Source of the DNA: Megalonaias nervosa
Taxonomy: Eukaryota; Mollusca; Bivalvia; Unionida; Unionidae
DNA length: 64,000 nucleotides
Direction of reading: 5' to 3'
Assembly: GCA_016617855.1 (NCBI GenBank)
Contig: JAECUM010094031.1
Coordinates: forward strand, 1-64,000
Positions 10,347 to 19,200 of the stretch are shown here, one piece after another. Below the pieces are notes generated by a model. That model was given only the letters and a program-made list of their open reading frames with translations. It did no database searches and had not been told where the DNA came from. Each line of letters begins with the position of its first letter. Position 1 is the first letter of the stretch. The translations under genes and the position numbers were made by a program.

Positions 10347-10765
10347 GTGATTTTGATATAATTGAAAAATTTAATGACACTGTCGGATTTCGCGGAGTGT
10401 ATTCTAAGGACGAATTAGATAATGTACCAGCAGGTGGTTCGTGTATTGTAAATATACAAAACATTGATGATGGATCTGGCACTCATTGGGTTGCTGTCTA
10501 CGATAATAATTATTTTGATTCGTTCGGACTTCCTCTGAGTGATCGTATAAAAAAATATATTTTTAAAACATTTGAAAAGATAAATTACTCGTCAAATCAA
10601 CTACAGCCGGTTGGATCATCCGCCTGTGGTTATTATTGCATTATGTTTATGCGACAGATGTCCCGGAGTGAAAACTCCGGAGATCCTGATTTTTGGAAGT
10701 TTATTTTGCAATTTGACAAGCAACCTTCTCACGCAAACGATGAGATTGCAGTTAATTTTATCTAA
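10340..10765 (+). CDS. Adenain-like capsid maturation cysteine protease
   Basis: Peptidase family C5-like. Counting from codon 10397, the catalytic His is H30 (THWVAVY), the acidic partner D41 (YFDSFG), the oxyanion Gln Q70 and the nucleophile C77 in SSACGYYC; the Gln-Cys spacing of seven matches adenovirus protease. The frame is open without interruption from 10340 (PLSDFDIIEKFND) to TAA 10763, about 141 codons. No ATG lies in frame upstream, and the preceding small gene overlaps by 7 bp, so the start codon is lost or an indel hides it. This is the least damaged enzyme of the element: all four active-site residues are still there. Confidence 0.88.
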   Translation, partial: PLSDFDIIEKFNDTVGFRGVYSKDELDNVPAGGSCIVNIQNIDDGSGTHWVAVYDNNYFDSFGLPLSDRIKKYIFKTFEKINYSSNQLQPVGSSACGYYCIMFMRQMSRSENSGDPDFWKFILQFDKQPSHANDEIAVNFI

Positions 10766-10781
10766 ACTTACAAATATAAAA

Positions 10782-10955
10782 ATGTCAACCTACTGTCTCA
10801 AATGTAAAACTAAAACAGAGAATAAAGATGAGACAACGGAAAAAAATGAAAAATAATAAAATAATGCTAAAAAGTATTTGTGCTGTTTGTGGTAGAAGAA
10901 AAGTATGTTTCTGAAATCAACAACTGGAGCTGAAAGAATTTTAGTAGATGATTAA
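10782..10955 (+). pseudogene. Small zinc-ribbon protein (Polinton/DUF5679-like)
   Basis: Starts 16 bp after the protease with MSTYCLKCKTKTE: a first CxxC knuckle, then a lysine-rich linker, and near 10880-10900 a second knuckle SICAVCGRRK, after which another frame gives KSTTGAERILVDD and TAA 10953. Such two-CxxC peptides of 50-60 residues are common in Polintons and in adenovirus-like and giant viruses. A stop at 10854-10856 and an indel near 10905 break it. A nucleic-acid or protein-contact role is likely but not known. Confidence 0.65.
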
Positions 10956-10989
10956 ATGACGAGGTAATTACCCACTGGTTTTTAGTTTT

Positions 10990-11216
10990 AGTCCGATTTC
11001 TTATTTTAACGGGAATTTAACATTGGAAAATATTTAAAAAATCGATTTTTTTCTGGTCTCCGTCCAATTATTTTGTTGATTTCTTGCCTGAAATCTCAGA
11101 AAAATTGTGGAAAAAATTGGACGAAGACCAGAAAAAAATCAATTTTTTTATTTCTAATGTTAAATTCCCGTTAACCCCCTCGAAGTTTGACCCTCAAAAA
11201 TATGAAATCGGACTGT
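10990..11216. repeat. Large imperfect palindrome inside Polinton
   Basis: Inner arms 11008-11066 and about 11115-11172 (AACGGGAATTTAACATT against its complement, through a shared TGGTCTNCGTCCAATT block) surround a loop of about 45 bp; outer arms GTCCGATTTC (10990) and GAAATCGGAC (about 11207) extend it. No gene lies in 10956-11374. It could be a foldback insertion, a bidirectional terminator between the capsid cluster and the integrase, or a replication signal. Confidence 0.75.
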
Positions 11217-11374
11217 TTTCTCTTTGATTTTTTAACTATCTTCACTTAAAAAAAGCGAAAATTGGTCAGAAAACAAAAAATTACCAAAAACAGCATGTTT
11301 CACAGAATTTTTCAGATGTTATAATAATATATTTTCCTTGTTGAGAAATATTTTGTCGACGATTTCAAAATAAA

Positions 11375-12730
11375 ATGAAATGTAATTGTGATTGTGATAA
11401 AAATTTTTGTATCGAAAAAGATAAATTTATTTCCTACTGTCAATCATGCAATCGCTGTGAAGTAATTGGCAGCGGTATTGACATCCACAAGTTTATTGGA
11501 AAACTACCGAAACCAAAAAGAGGATGGACATTGCCTGGCCACAAATACACTGGACCGTACAATCCACTAGACAAACAGTTAGACGAAAACGATAATCCAT
11601 TACCAGGACAAGAGCCTTATAATCAAGTTGATGCAACAGCAATGCGTCATGATATCTGTTATCGTGATATAGAGCGTATTGATAACGTTCGTGTAGAGAA
11701 CTCAAAATCAGACTGTGATAAGATAATGTTAGATGAACTACGCGATATGAAACCCGTAAATATGAGAGAACGATTTGATAGAAGGTTAGTTCAAGGAATG
11801 ATAGGAACAAAATATAAGTTAAGTCTTGGAAAAGAATTGTATGATGATCTTGCAGCTGAATTAAACAAACCTAAAAAAAAAAACGTTTCCTAGACGCAAG
11901 GTTGTCGCGAATGCCGCTGATGATATCTGGGCAGTAGATTTAGTAGATATCTCATATATTGCGAAGTTTAATGATAATAAGAAATACTTGTTTATTGTTA
12001 TTGACGTTTTTAGTAAATATGCGTTTAGTGTACCCGTTTCGGACAAAACAGGAACATCAATGACTGATGCGTTAAAACAGATAATAACAAGTACGGAAAG
12101 AAAACCAAATAAAATCTGGACTGGTCACGGAGTTTTTTAATAAAAAATTCGAACAGTTTTTAGAACAAAATAGCATAAAAAATATGTTACAGGAAATGAG
12201 GGGAAAAGCGTTATCGTTGAAAGATTTAATCGTACACTAAACGAGCTGATACATGAACATTTGACGGCTATAAACACAAACAAGTATATTAATGATCTTT
12301 CACAAATTGTTGACAAATATAATAACACAAAACATCGAACTATTAAAATGTCACCAAATGACGCAATTAAAAATCCAATACTGGCAAATGAAAATATGTA
12401 CCGGCGACATAAATTTAAAGTCGGCGATCGAGTTCGAATTTCATTAACAAAGAAAAAATATTTGAGAAAGGATTTACCCCAAACTGGACTGAAGAAGTAT
12501 TTGTAGTTGATAAAGTACTTTTAACAATACCCGTAACATATGCGCTAAAGGATCTAGCAGGGGAACCAGTGATTGGTAGTTTTTACGAGCAAGAACTACA
12601 AAAAACTGAACAAGATGTTTTCGTTATCGAACGAGTAATTAAAAAGCGTGGTAATAAAAGCCACGTCAAGTGGCGCGGTTATAGCGATACATTTAATAGT
12701 TGGGTACCAACCAAACAAATTATGAAATAA
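11375..12730 (+). pseudogene. PLA2-like domain / RVE integrase / chromodomain protein
   Basis: The integrase gene. N-terminus: two Cys clusters (CNCDCDKNFC, CQSCNRC), then a parvovirus VP1-type phospholipase A2-like domain with the loop PGHKYTGPYNPLD and the dyad motif AMRHDICYRD; this 172-codon part is open to 11893. A shift in the run of eleven A near 11873-11883 leads to FPRRK and the RVE core: IWAVDLVDI (first Asp), SKYAFSVPV, IWTGHG where the second Asp is expected, then after a double stop (about 12138-12143) VERFNRTLNELIHEH with the Glu. Another shift near 12195 and one near 12465 precede the C-terminal chromodomain (VFVIERVIKKRGNKSHVKWRGY, TFNSWVP) and TAA 12728. Fused PLA2-integrase reading in other Polintons makes one polypeptide plausible; two adjoining genes remain possible. 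Glycine at the second Asp would abolish strand transfer. Confidence 0.85.
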
Positions 12731-12958
12731 TGTTTTTGTAGATTTCCTCGTACTTACGTTTGACAGATTTACATTTTATTGGCTCACATAACGGTACCAA
12801 ATATTATCGGCGATCGTCAGAGATCATCATTATGTTAAATATCTTGACAAATATAAAAACGAATTTTATATTTTTCTGTCGGTCTGGAATTCTAACGTTT
12901 AAAAGCAGTTTTATCAGCCGCCAAAACGACTGAATCTCGTCTACTGAAAAATTAAATT
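12731..12958. other. Intergenic gap within Polinton
   Basis: 228 AT-rich bases between the convergent integrase gene and the minus-strand acidic ORF. I see no motif beyond a short self-complementary GGCGATCGTC near 12808; it may serve as the shared terminator region for the two converging genes. Confidence 0.4.
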
Positions 12959-13189
12959 TCAAAATTTTCTTTGTAATGTGATATTTACATTATATCGACC
13001 AGTTGTCGGCCTTCCATATTTTTTCTTATTCCATGACGTTGTCATAGTAACTTCGTCTTCGACTTCGCTAACGTTGACGTCTTCAATAACGTCTTTGACA
13101 ACTTTGTCTCTGACATCAGTTTCAATGATACAACTTTCGTCAGTTCCGATGGTATCATAGATATATTTTAGTTTTTCGAGGATGCTCAT
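12959..13189 (-). CDS. Small acidic Polinton protein, unknown
   Basis: An intact 76-codon leftward frame starting at ATG 13189. Residues 20-48 are strongly acidic with repeated Val-Asp/Glu pairs (DVRDKVVKDVIEDVNVSEVEDEV), followed by a short basic, glycine-containing tail. No family recognised. It is divergently paired with the 88-codon ORF at 13217 across a 27-bp AT-rich spacer, as expected for a shared promoter. Confidence 0.5.
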   Translation of the reverse strand: MSILEKLKYIYDTIGTDESCIIETDVRDKVVKDVIEDVNVSEVEDEVTMTTSWNKKKYGRPTTGRYNVNITLQRKF

Positions 13190-13216
13190 ATATAATTTTA
13201 TATAACTTTAAATAAT
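13190..13216. promoter_or_regulatory. Short divergent AT-rich promoter spacer
   Basis: The 27 bases between ATG 13189 (minus) and ATG 13217 (plus) read TATATAATTTTATATAACTT and are nearly pure A/T, like the spacer at 5600-5637. The recurrence of TATATAA-type spacers at two divergent gene pairs suggests an element-specific promoter style. Confidence 0.4.
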
Positions 13217-13483
13217 ATGGACAGTATAAGGTATATCGAGCAGGCAAAGGTATATGGCATTGGTGCTCTTAAGAAAGCTGTAAAAAAAAGTATTAGCAGG
13301 CGAACAAATATTTCAGTTAGTTTATTTTTAATTCACGGCGGAAACGATAGAATTTTATTGACTGATTCGGAAAGAGAGCAATTATATGATAATAAAAAAG
13401 TTCGTGTAGTATATGGTAGAGAAGCTATTATGTTGTGGTGTCATAGCTGTATTAGTCAAGATGAACTTGCAAAATTATTTTAG
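13217..13483 (+). CDS. 88-residue Polinton ORF, unknown
   Basis: An uninterrupted frame from ATG 13217 to TAG 13481. The first 30 residues are basic (KAVKKSISRRTN), the middle has a hydrophobic strand (ISVSLFLIHGG) followed by NDRILLTDSEREQLYDNKKVRVVYGRE, and the end carries two cysteines (LWCHSC). The pattern suggests a small alpha/beta or beta-grasp-like domain, but no family is recognised. It ends 9 bp before the convergent HNH gene. Confidence 0.55.
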   Translation: MDSIRYIEQAKVYGIGALKKAVKKSISRRTNISVSLFLIHGGNDRILLTDSEREQLYDNKKVRVVYGREAIMLWCHSCISQDELAKLF

Positions 13484-13491
13484 TTATCATT

Positions 13492-14245
13492 TTATCGGAA
13501 GACGATTCTGTCAAATTTTGACATTGATGTTGCTGATCTTGTTATTCCATCTGCAACATATTTTTTTGTTTTTGTACAGATTTTAAAATGTTTTGTCGCA
13601 TCTGTCATCAAAGGAAATTTTAGTTCCTCGTCTGTTTCCAGATTTACCGCAATAATAGATTTTACAGGACATCTAAAATTTGACCCATTACAACCTCGTC
13701 CTCGTCTGTTATTTTCTTTTGGCGTGGCAAGTTCGAGGTTTTCTAGACGATTATCTGTTTTAATACGGTTGGCGTGGTCTATCACTAAACCATCAGATAT
13801 AGGTCCGTTAAATGTTTCGTAAACAAAACGATGTGATATATAATTAACTTGATCGGTTAGTGTTCCTCTGACAGTTATTCTAAGATAACCGGTGTTATTC
13901 ATAAAACTAACAATTTTTCGTTTGGATATTTCGAATAATTCCTTTATCATTCGCCTCGTAAAATCAAACATGATGAGGTTGAAATTCGTTTTGTAAAGAT
14001 AAGTTTTCAATGTTAACACCAGTAACCGCGCCGTTGACATGATATACTCGTTGTCCAGCTGGTATGTCTCCACAAAAGAACGTATAAATAAAATCTTTCC
14101 TTAGCATTTCGACTCTCTCAGCATTATCACCTTTAACGCTAATCGTATAACCAGTTGGTGTTGATTTACCAAACGGTTGTCTGTATTTGACGTGTATCAC
14201 CGACCCTAACATTTCCCGCGTGCGAGTTGTACTTGGGGTGAACAT
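13492..14245 (-). pseudogene. HNH endonuclease-like protein, two HNH_3-type modules
   Basis: A leftward gene. The first frame (ATG 14245 to about 13967) contains PAGQRVYHVNGAVTGVNIENL, which resembles the core of HNH_3 homing-type nucleases. After a frameshift near 13970-13985 the second frame carries an ISKRKIVSF / GYLRITV segment (NUMOD4-like lead-in) and a stronger HNH core SHRFVYETFNGPISDGLVIDH followed by NRLENLELATPKENNRRG, then a C-terminal domain to 13492. HNH cores need the DH (IDH here) and downstream Asn residues, which are present in the second module. Such nucleases are often free-standing in large DNA viruses. It is convergent with the 88-codon ORF and divergent from the polymerase gene. 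Confidence 0.72.
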
Positions 14246-14307
14246 AATAGTACTCTTGCTCGCTTGCGCTTGTCAGATTTTGTGCCATTATACTATAAGC
14301 ATTTTAT

Positions 14308-14378
14308 ATCTCTAATTAATTGTTCAACTAGCGCATGCGCAGTGCGGTAAGATATAGATCGATCAATCAATTAGAGAT
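14308..14378. promoter_or_regulatory. Inverted repeat between HNH and polymerase genes
   Basis: ATCTCTAATTAATTG (14308-14322) pairs with CAATCAATTAGAGAT (14364-14378), 14 of 15 bases, and encloses the perfect palindrome GCGCATGCGC (14331-14340). It sits in the divergent intergenic gap 14246-14399 and may be an operator or origin-like site. Function is inferred from position and symmetry only. Confidence 0.45.
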
Positions 14379-14399
14379 GTAATATTACATTGCATAATA

Positions 14400-17300
14400 A
14401 TGCTTAAGTTACGTGATATACCCCCAAAAAACCTATAGGAGAACCTACAAAAATGCCACCGCTTTTGCAGGATTTCATAACATCTATTGGTTTAATAAAC
14501 AAATCGTTTTAGTAAATTTCACTGCAACGAATCTTTGTCATTTGTTAGAACCAACTGTAAAACGTAAACTTGAAAAACGTAAGGGTTTGTAGATACTAGT
14601 GCAATATCACGTTATATTTTCAAAGCTACTTGGGACTGATGAGGAAATTGCAGACCCTTTCATTAATGCAAAATCAAAACGTGTTTTGTTTGGAACTAAT
14701 CTTTCATCACTGGCTGATGAAATACACCAGGAAATTTGTGGGAAAAAAAATAGAAGAATTTACTGAATTAGGTTCGGGTTGGAAATTTGAGATGATCACT
14801 GAAATTTAATTTCACACAATGAAATATAACGTATTACGCGGTAGTTCGTATAATGACCTACCACAAAAAATAAAAAATAAAAAATGTTGCATAAACGTAA
14901 AGAACTTTGATAGTAAATGTTTCCAGTGGGATATTCTTTCTGCTATGTTTCCAGCAGAAAAAAAAAACGCTGATCGCGTTGACAAGTATTTTAGTCCTGT
15001 GTCAAAATTAAATTTTACTGACATTGACTTTCCAGTTGCAGAAAATCAAATAGCAAAGTTTGAAGAGCAAAATAATATATCAGTTAACGTATTTGGTTTT
15101 GACAAGCGTGAAAATGTTTATCCAAGGTATATTTCAGAAAAAGCTTCGCAATTAACAATAAACTTGCTGTTTTACAAAAAATCATTACATTTGGATCAAA
15201 AACTTTAACGAACTTGTTGGTAGACATTATAACAAATATTAAAATAAAAAGTACTTCTGTTATCGTTGTTTGCACAGTTGCTCAGACAATGAAAAATTAC
15301 AAAAGCATCTACAATACTGTAATAATATATATAACGAATAACAATGCCGCCCAAAGATAATAATTTATTACAGTTTGTCAATCATAAGCATAAACTAAAA
15401 ATTCCTTTCGTTATATACGCCGCCTTCGAGTGCTTGCTCCGGCCTGTGTTTGGCATAGAAAATAATCCTGACCAATCGAGTACAAGACAAATTCAAAATC
15501 ATATCCCATGCGGAGTAGCGTAAAAAGTAGTTTGTTGTACTAATTCGAGTCTATCCAAGTCGATTAAATTATCGTGGTAAGGATCCAGCTGTTTGGCTTC
15601 TCAAGCAGTTGATTAACGAAGTTGATAATATATTTAATCGTTTAAAAAGAATCGTTCCAGTGATAAAATTAACAGCCCAGCAGGAATCTATCACGAACAA
15701 GCAGAATTTTGTCATATTTGTGAAAAAGCTTTTGATTCTACTGGTAATGAAAAAGTACGTGATCATTGTCATTTGACCGGGCAATATCGTGGAGCGGCTC
15801 ATGACAAGTGCAATCTAATGTTTCATGCTCCAGATTTTATTCCAGTTGTTCTTCACAACTTCCGAGGATATCACAGTCATATTATCGTAGAAGCTCTTGG
15901 TGATCCTGAAACAACGTCTCGTTTAAAACTCGAAAATACGATCAAGTGTATCCCAAATAATTTTGAAAAGTATATGTCAGTTACTTTAGGTAAGTTGCGT
16001 TTTATCAACAGCCTACAGTTTATGACAGCATCGTTGGATGAGCTAGTGAAAGGCTGTAGCGAGTTTGATAACTTACAAGTTTGTTTTGGAGATAAATTTA
16101 ATCCATTAACGAAAAAAGGAGCATTTCCGTACGAGTATCTCGACCATTGGAGTAAATTTGATGAAACTTCTCTACCAGAAAAAGATAAATTTTATTCACA
16201 GCTAAAAAATAAAAATATAACTGATGACGAGTACAAATACGCGCATGATATTTAGAAAGAATTCGATTGCAAGACATTTGGTGATTATCATGATTTGTAT
16301 TTGAAACCTGGTGTGTTATTGCTGGCGGACGTATTTGAAAGCTTTCGAAAAGTGAGTTATAATAATTATGGATTAGATCCTTGTTGGTATTACTCTGCCT
16401 CTGGGTTATCTTGGGATGCTTTGTTAAAGCTTAGTAAAGTGAAGTTTGAATTACTGACTGACATTGACATGTTTAACTTTATCAAAAAAAGTAATCGAGG
16501 TGGTATTAGCGTGATAACAAAAAAGTATGCGGAAGCAAACAATAAGTATATGAAAAAGTACAATCCTGATCTTCCATCAAAGTATATCCTTTATCTCGAT
16601 TTTAATGATTTGTACGGTTATTCAATGTCAGAACCAATGTCATTTGGTGGATTTCATTGGATTACAACTGACCAATTTCTAGCGTTAACAGAAAAAAAGA
16701 TACCTGACGATGTTTCGTATTTCGTTGAAGTTGATCTCGATTATCCTACTTCGCTACACGATTACACAACGATTATCCTTTTTGTGTGGAATCAATAATA
16801 ATAGATTATAGTTTATTATCTCAAGAACAACAAGCAATAGCATCACTAAGACAAACGTCTACGGTAAAAAAGTTAGTACCAAATTTACTCGATAAGAAAA
16901 ATTATGTTTTGCATTACAAAGTTTTAAAACAAGCGGTAGATGCTGGCCTTGTGCTGAGGAAAGTTCATAGAGTGTTAAAGTTTAATCAGTCGCCGTGGAT
17001 GAGAGGTTATATTAACTCAAACACTTCGAGAAGAGCCGCAACGAAAACCGATTTTGAAAAAAAAAAACTTCTTTAAGCTTATGAACAACTCCGTTTTTTG
17101 TAAGACAATTTAAAATATTAGAAAGCGAGTAAACATTGAGCTAGTTAATGATGTCAACCGCAGGAATAAACTTGTGTCAGATGATGATTTTGTTAGTGTG
17201 AAAATTGTTCATGAAAATCTTGTCACGATACAAAGAAGAAAAACAAATTTAAAACTAAATAAGCCGATTTACGTTGGAGCTTCTGTACTTGATTTGTCGA

Positions 17301-17905
17301 AGTGGCTCGTATACGATTTTCATTATAATTTTGTTAAGAAGCAGTGGCCGTCAAGTAGATTATTGTTTACCGATACTGACTCACTTGTTTATGAACTCGA
17401 ATGTGAGGACGTCTATCAGGATATTTACAATAACCGACATCTGTTTGATCTCTCCGATTACCCTCGTGACAGTAAATTTTATGATGATACAAAGAAAAAG
17501 GTTATTGGTAAGTTGAGTGATGAAATGAACTCACACATCATCAAATATTTTATCGGATTGCGGAGTAAAAAAAAAATATGCCGTGTTGCTAGAGAATAAT
17601 AAAATAACCAAAAAGCAAAAGGTTTACCTAACGATTTTGTTAAAAAATTTATGGAATTTGATGATTATAAATATGCACTTGACGGCGGCGTTAGTTTTAT
17701 AAGAGCAATGGCTATTCGAATAAATCATAAACTTGAAACAGATGTTATTATCAAACGTGGATTAAGTAATTTTGATGACAAATGTTATTGCGAAAATGGA
17801 GTAGATACGTTTGCTCTTGGGTACTGTCGCAACGACAGATCTATACTCGATATTATATTTTCATCAGATGATAAATCTATAAATGACATTATATTTGATG
17901 ACTAG
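14400..17905 (+). pseudogene. Protein-primed family B DNA polymerase (Polinton PolB)
   Basis: The replication enzyme, in many fragments. Upstream part (about 14510-15208) is the Polinton-specific N-terminal region (GSGWKFEM, LRGSSYNDLPQKIKNKKCC, KCFQWDILSA, ISVNVFGF). A zinc finger follows (YFCYRCLHSCSDNEKLQKHL, about 15250-15310), then Exo I as YAAFEC (about 15416-15433), an Endo VII-like Zn/HNH insert (CHICEKAF, DHCHLTGQYRGAAHDKCN, about 15715-15815), LHNFRGYHSH, motif A YLDFNDLYGYSM (about 16595-16630), motif B FKLMNNSVFCKT (about 17072-17110), motif C LFTDTDSLVYE (about 17367-17398) and the terminal ALSNFDD-type block LSNFDDKCY with NGVDTFALGY. Alanine stands at the usual exonuclease Asp and Cys at the motif B Gly. 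At least ten stops or indels are seen (for example 14509, 15208, 15521, 16254, 16797, 17076, 17598). The 5' limit is uncertain. Confidence 0.9.
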
Positions 17906-17936
17906 GGTAAGAAATTTTGTGTGAACTTTAGAAATA

Positions 17937-18350
17937 ATGTTTGAAAATTTGACAGTGACAAATAGCTACAATAGCAAGATCAAATATCTAATGATAGACG
18001 GTAAACAGTTGACAGTTGAAATTAACAATGAAATATCAGGAATATGTTTTAGTGGTAGCGGCTTTGCTCGTGAAAGTTAAAACTTTCGCTTATCAGATCT
18101 GGTAACAGCGAGTATTTCAATTATCTTGAAAAACTGAGCCGTGAGTTATCAAAAGGATTTAATAACTTTCATGATCCGATCAGTCAACAAAAATATACTA
18201 AAATTGCCATCGATCTTGATCGGTCTAAGGTATATTTTATCGAAAAAAATATCCTCTTAATAAACCACAGATAAAAGATTGGAGTTTCGTCGTTGTGTAT
18301 GCGGTAGAATAAAGTTTAGTCTCTATTATTTTGATGATGAAACATTTTAA
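17937..18350 (+). pseudogene. Polinton terminal conserved protein, unknown
   Basis: Right-end gene starting ATG 17937, 31 bp after the polymerase. First segment (to TAA about 18078) has SKIKYLMIDGKQLTVEINNE and GICFSGSGFARES; other frames continue with a helical segment (NYLEKLSRELSKGFNN), LDRSKVYFIEK and a C-terminal FRRCVCGRIKFSLYYFDDETF ending at TAA 18348. About 135 residues, with frameshifts near 18080, 18110 and 18255. I do not recognise it. It nearly abuts the right terminal repeat. Confidence 0.55.
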
Positions 18351-18371
18351 ATATCCACAGCTGAAACACTG

Positions 18372-18773
18372 ATAATTGGTGATGAGGTATGAAATTTTGT
18401 CTAACAATAATACAATAATTAATGAAATAAACTTGAGCCAGAAACCTTATCATCATTTTGAGAAAAAGAATTGTTGGCCGGGGTGGGTGGGTCTTTGGGG
18501 TGGGAATTTGTATTTGTTTGGAGGTGATTGGAACCTGGGATAGGAGTCTTGTGCCAGAATTCTCCTTAATCAATGATATAAAGCCAATTTTATGTAACAA
18601 TAATACAATAATCAATGAAATAAACTTGAGCCAGAATCCTTGTTGTCATTTGAGGAAAACAAATGGTTGGTCAGGGTGGGTGGGTCCCTGGGGTGGGAAT
18701 TTGTATTTGTTTGGAGGTGGTCGGGACCTGGGATAGGGGTCTTGTGCCAGAATCCTTGTTTACCCTTACTACT
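18372..18773 (-). repeat. Right terminal inverted repeat of Polinton
   Basis: Reverse complement of the left repeat, again made of two tandem units (about 18410-18570 and 18595-18755). It ends with CTTACTACT at 18773. Differences from the left arm are scattered substitutions plus the missing block near the inner end, consistent with long residence in the genome. Confidence 0.92.
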
Positions 18774-18779
18774 GTTTCC

Positions 18780-19200
18780 ATAAAAGGGCTCTTTATAAAC
18801 ATTTGTCCCTGATCTCATCTGGCTTGTTCACGGTGGGTGCATAGGCGTTAATGATAGTTGCAAGTATTCCTGATAGTTGGAGTCTCATTTGCATTAGTTT
18901 GTCATTTACGCCCTTTGGAAGATTTGTGAGCTTTCTAACTAGCTGCGATTTTTATAGCAAACCAAACACCAGCTTCACGTCGCTCTTCGTTACATTTCTT
19001 ACTCCATAAAAAGACTCCATAAAAAGGAGTAGTCGGCTCCTCGGCGAGTTGTCCTTCTCCAGCAAGTTGAGTTTCGCTTGGTGCTACTATCTGAATGTTG
19101 AATATAGCCAGTTCTCTACCAACCAGACGTGTTCTTATCTCTGGTCTATTTTCGGATGTACTGTCGATTAGTGTGCGTACGTTTCAGACACCAATAATGA
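18780..19200 (-). mobile_element. LINE (CR1/RTE-type) AP-endonuclease relic
   Basis: On the minus strand, frames from about 19190 down to 18790 read NVRTLIDSTSENRP, VGRELAIFNIQIVAPSETQL, EERREAGVWFAIK, LPKGVNDKLMQMRL and INAYAPTVNKPDEIRDK: the standard order of a non-LTR retrotransposon apurinic endonuclease (NVRTL, SET at the catalytic Glu, GVGFAIK and APT blocks). Stops replace the Trp before NVRTL and interrupt the GFAIK region; the frame shifts near 18945. The relic begins only a few bases beyond the Polinton end. Sequence 19200-19850 upstream on the minus strand is GC-richer and probably the LINE 5' region, but holds no clear ORF. Confidence 0.8.

Larger units (their letters stand above)
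2037..18773. mobile_element. Polinton/Maverick (adintovirus-like) element, decayed copy
   Basis: A self-synthesising DNA transposon/endogenous virus. The ends are inverted repeats: the sequence AGTAGTAAGNGNAAACAAGG opens the left end at 2037 and its reverse complement closes the right end at 18773. Between them lie the hallmark genes: DNA polymerase B, RVE integrase with chromodomain, FtsK/HerA ATPase, adenain-like protease, double jelly-roll major capsid and single jelly-roll minor capsid. Polintons normally make a 6-bp target duplication; the flanking hexamers here are GGGTTC and GTTTCC, only 3 of 6 identical, so the duplication is decayed or the end is misplaced by a base or two. Most genes carry stop codons and indels, so the copy cannot make particles or transpose by itself. 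The size of about 16.7 kb is usual for the family. Confidence 0.93.

Noticed and set aside
11493..11810. 105-codon minus frame opposite the PLA2 domain
   Set aside because: Shadow of the PLA2 reading frame, which carries the recognisable motifs.
13492..14073. Intact 193-codon frame taken as a complete HNH gene starting at 14073
   Set aside because: Its first 35 codons overlap the other HNH frame and lack family features; the conserved part starts near 13970, so one broken gene is the better reading.
2037..18773. Contaminating free virus rather than an integrated element
   Set aside because: It is joined to LINE sequence and SINE-bearing host DNA in one window, and its genes are heavily mutated, as expected of an old integrated copy.
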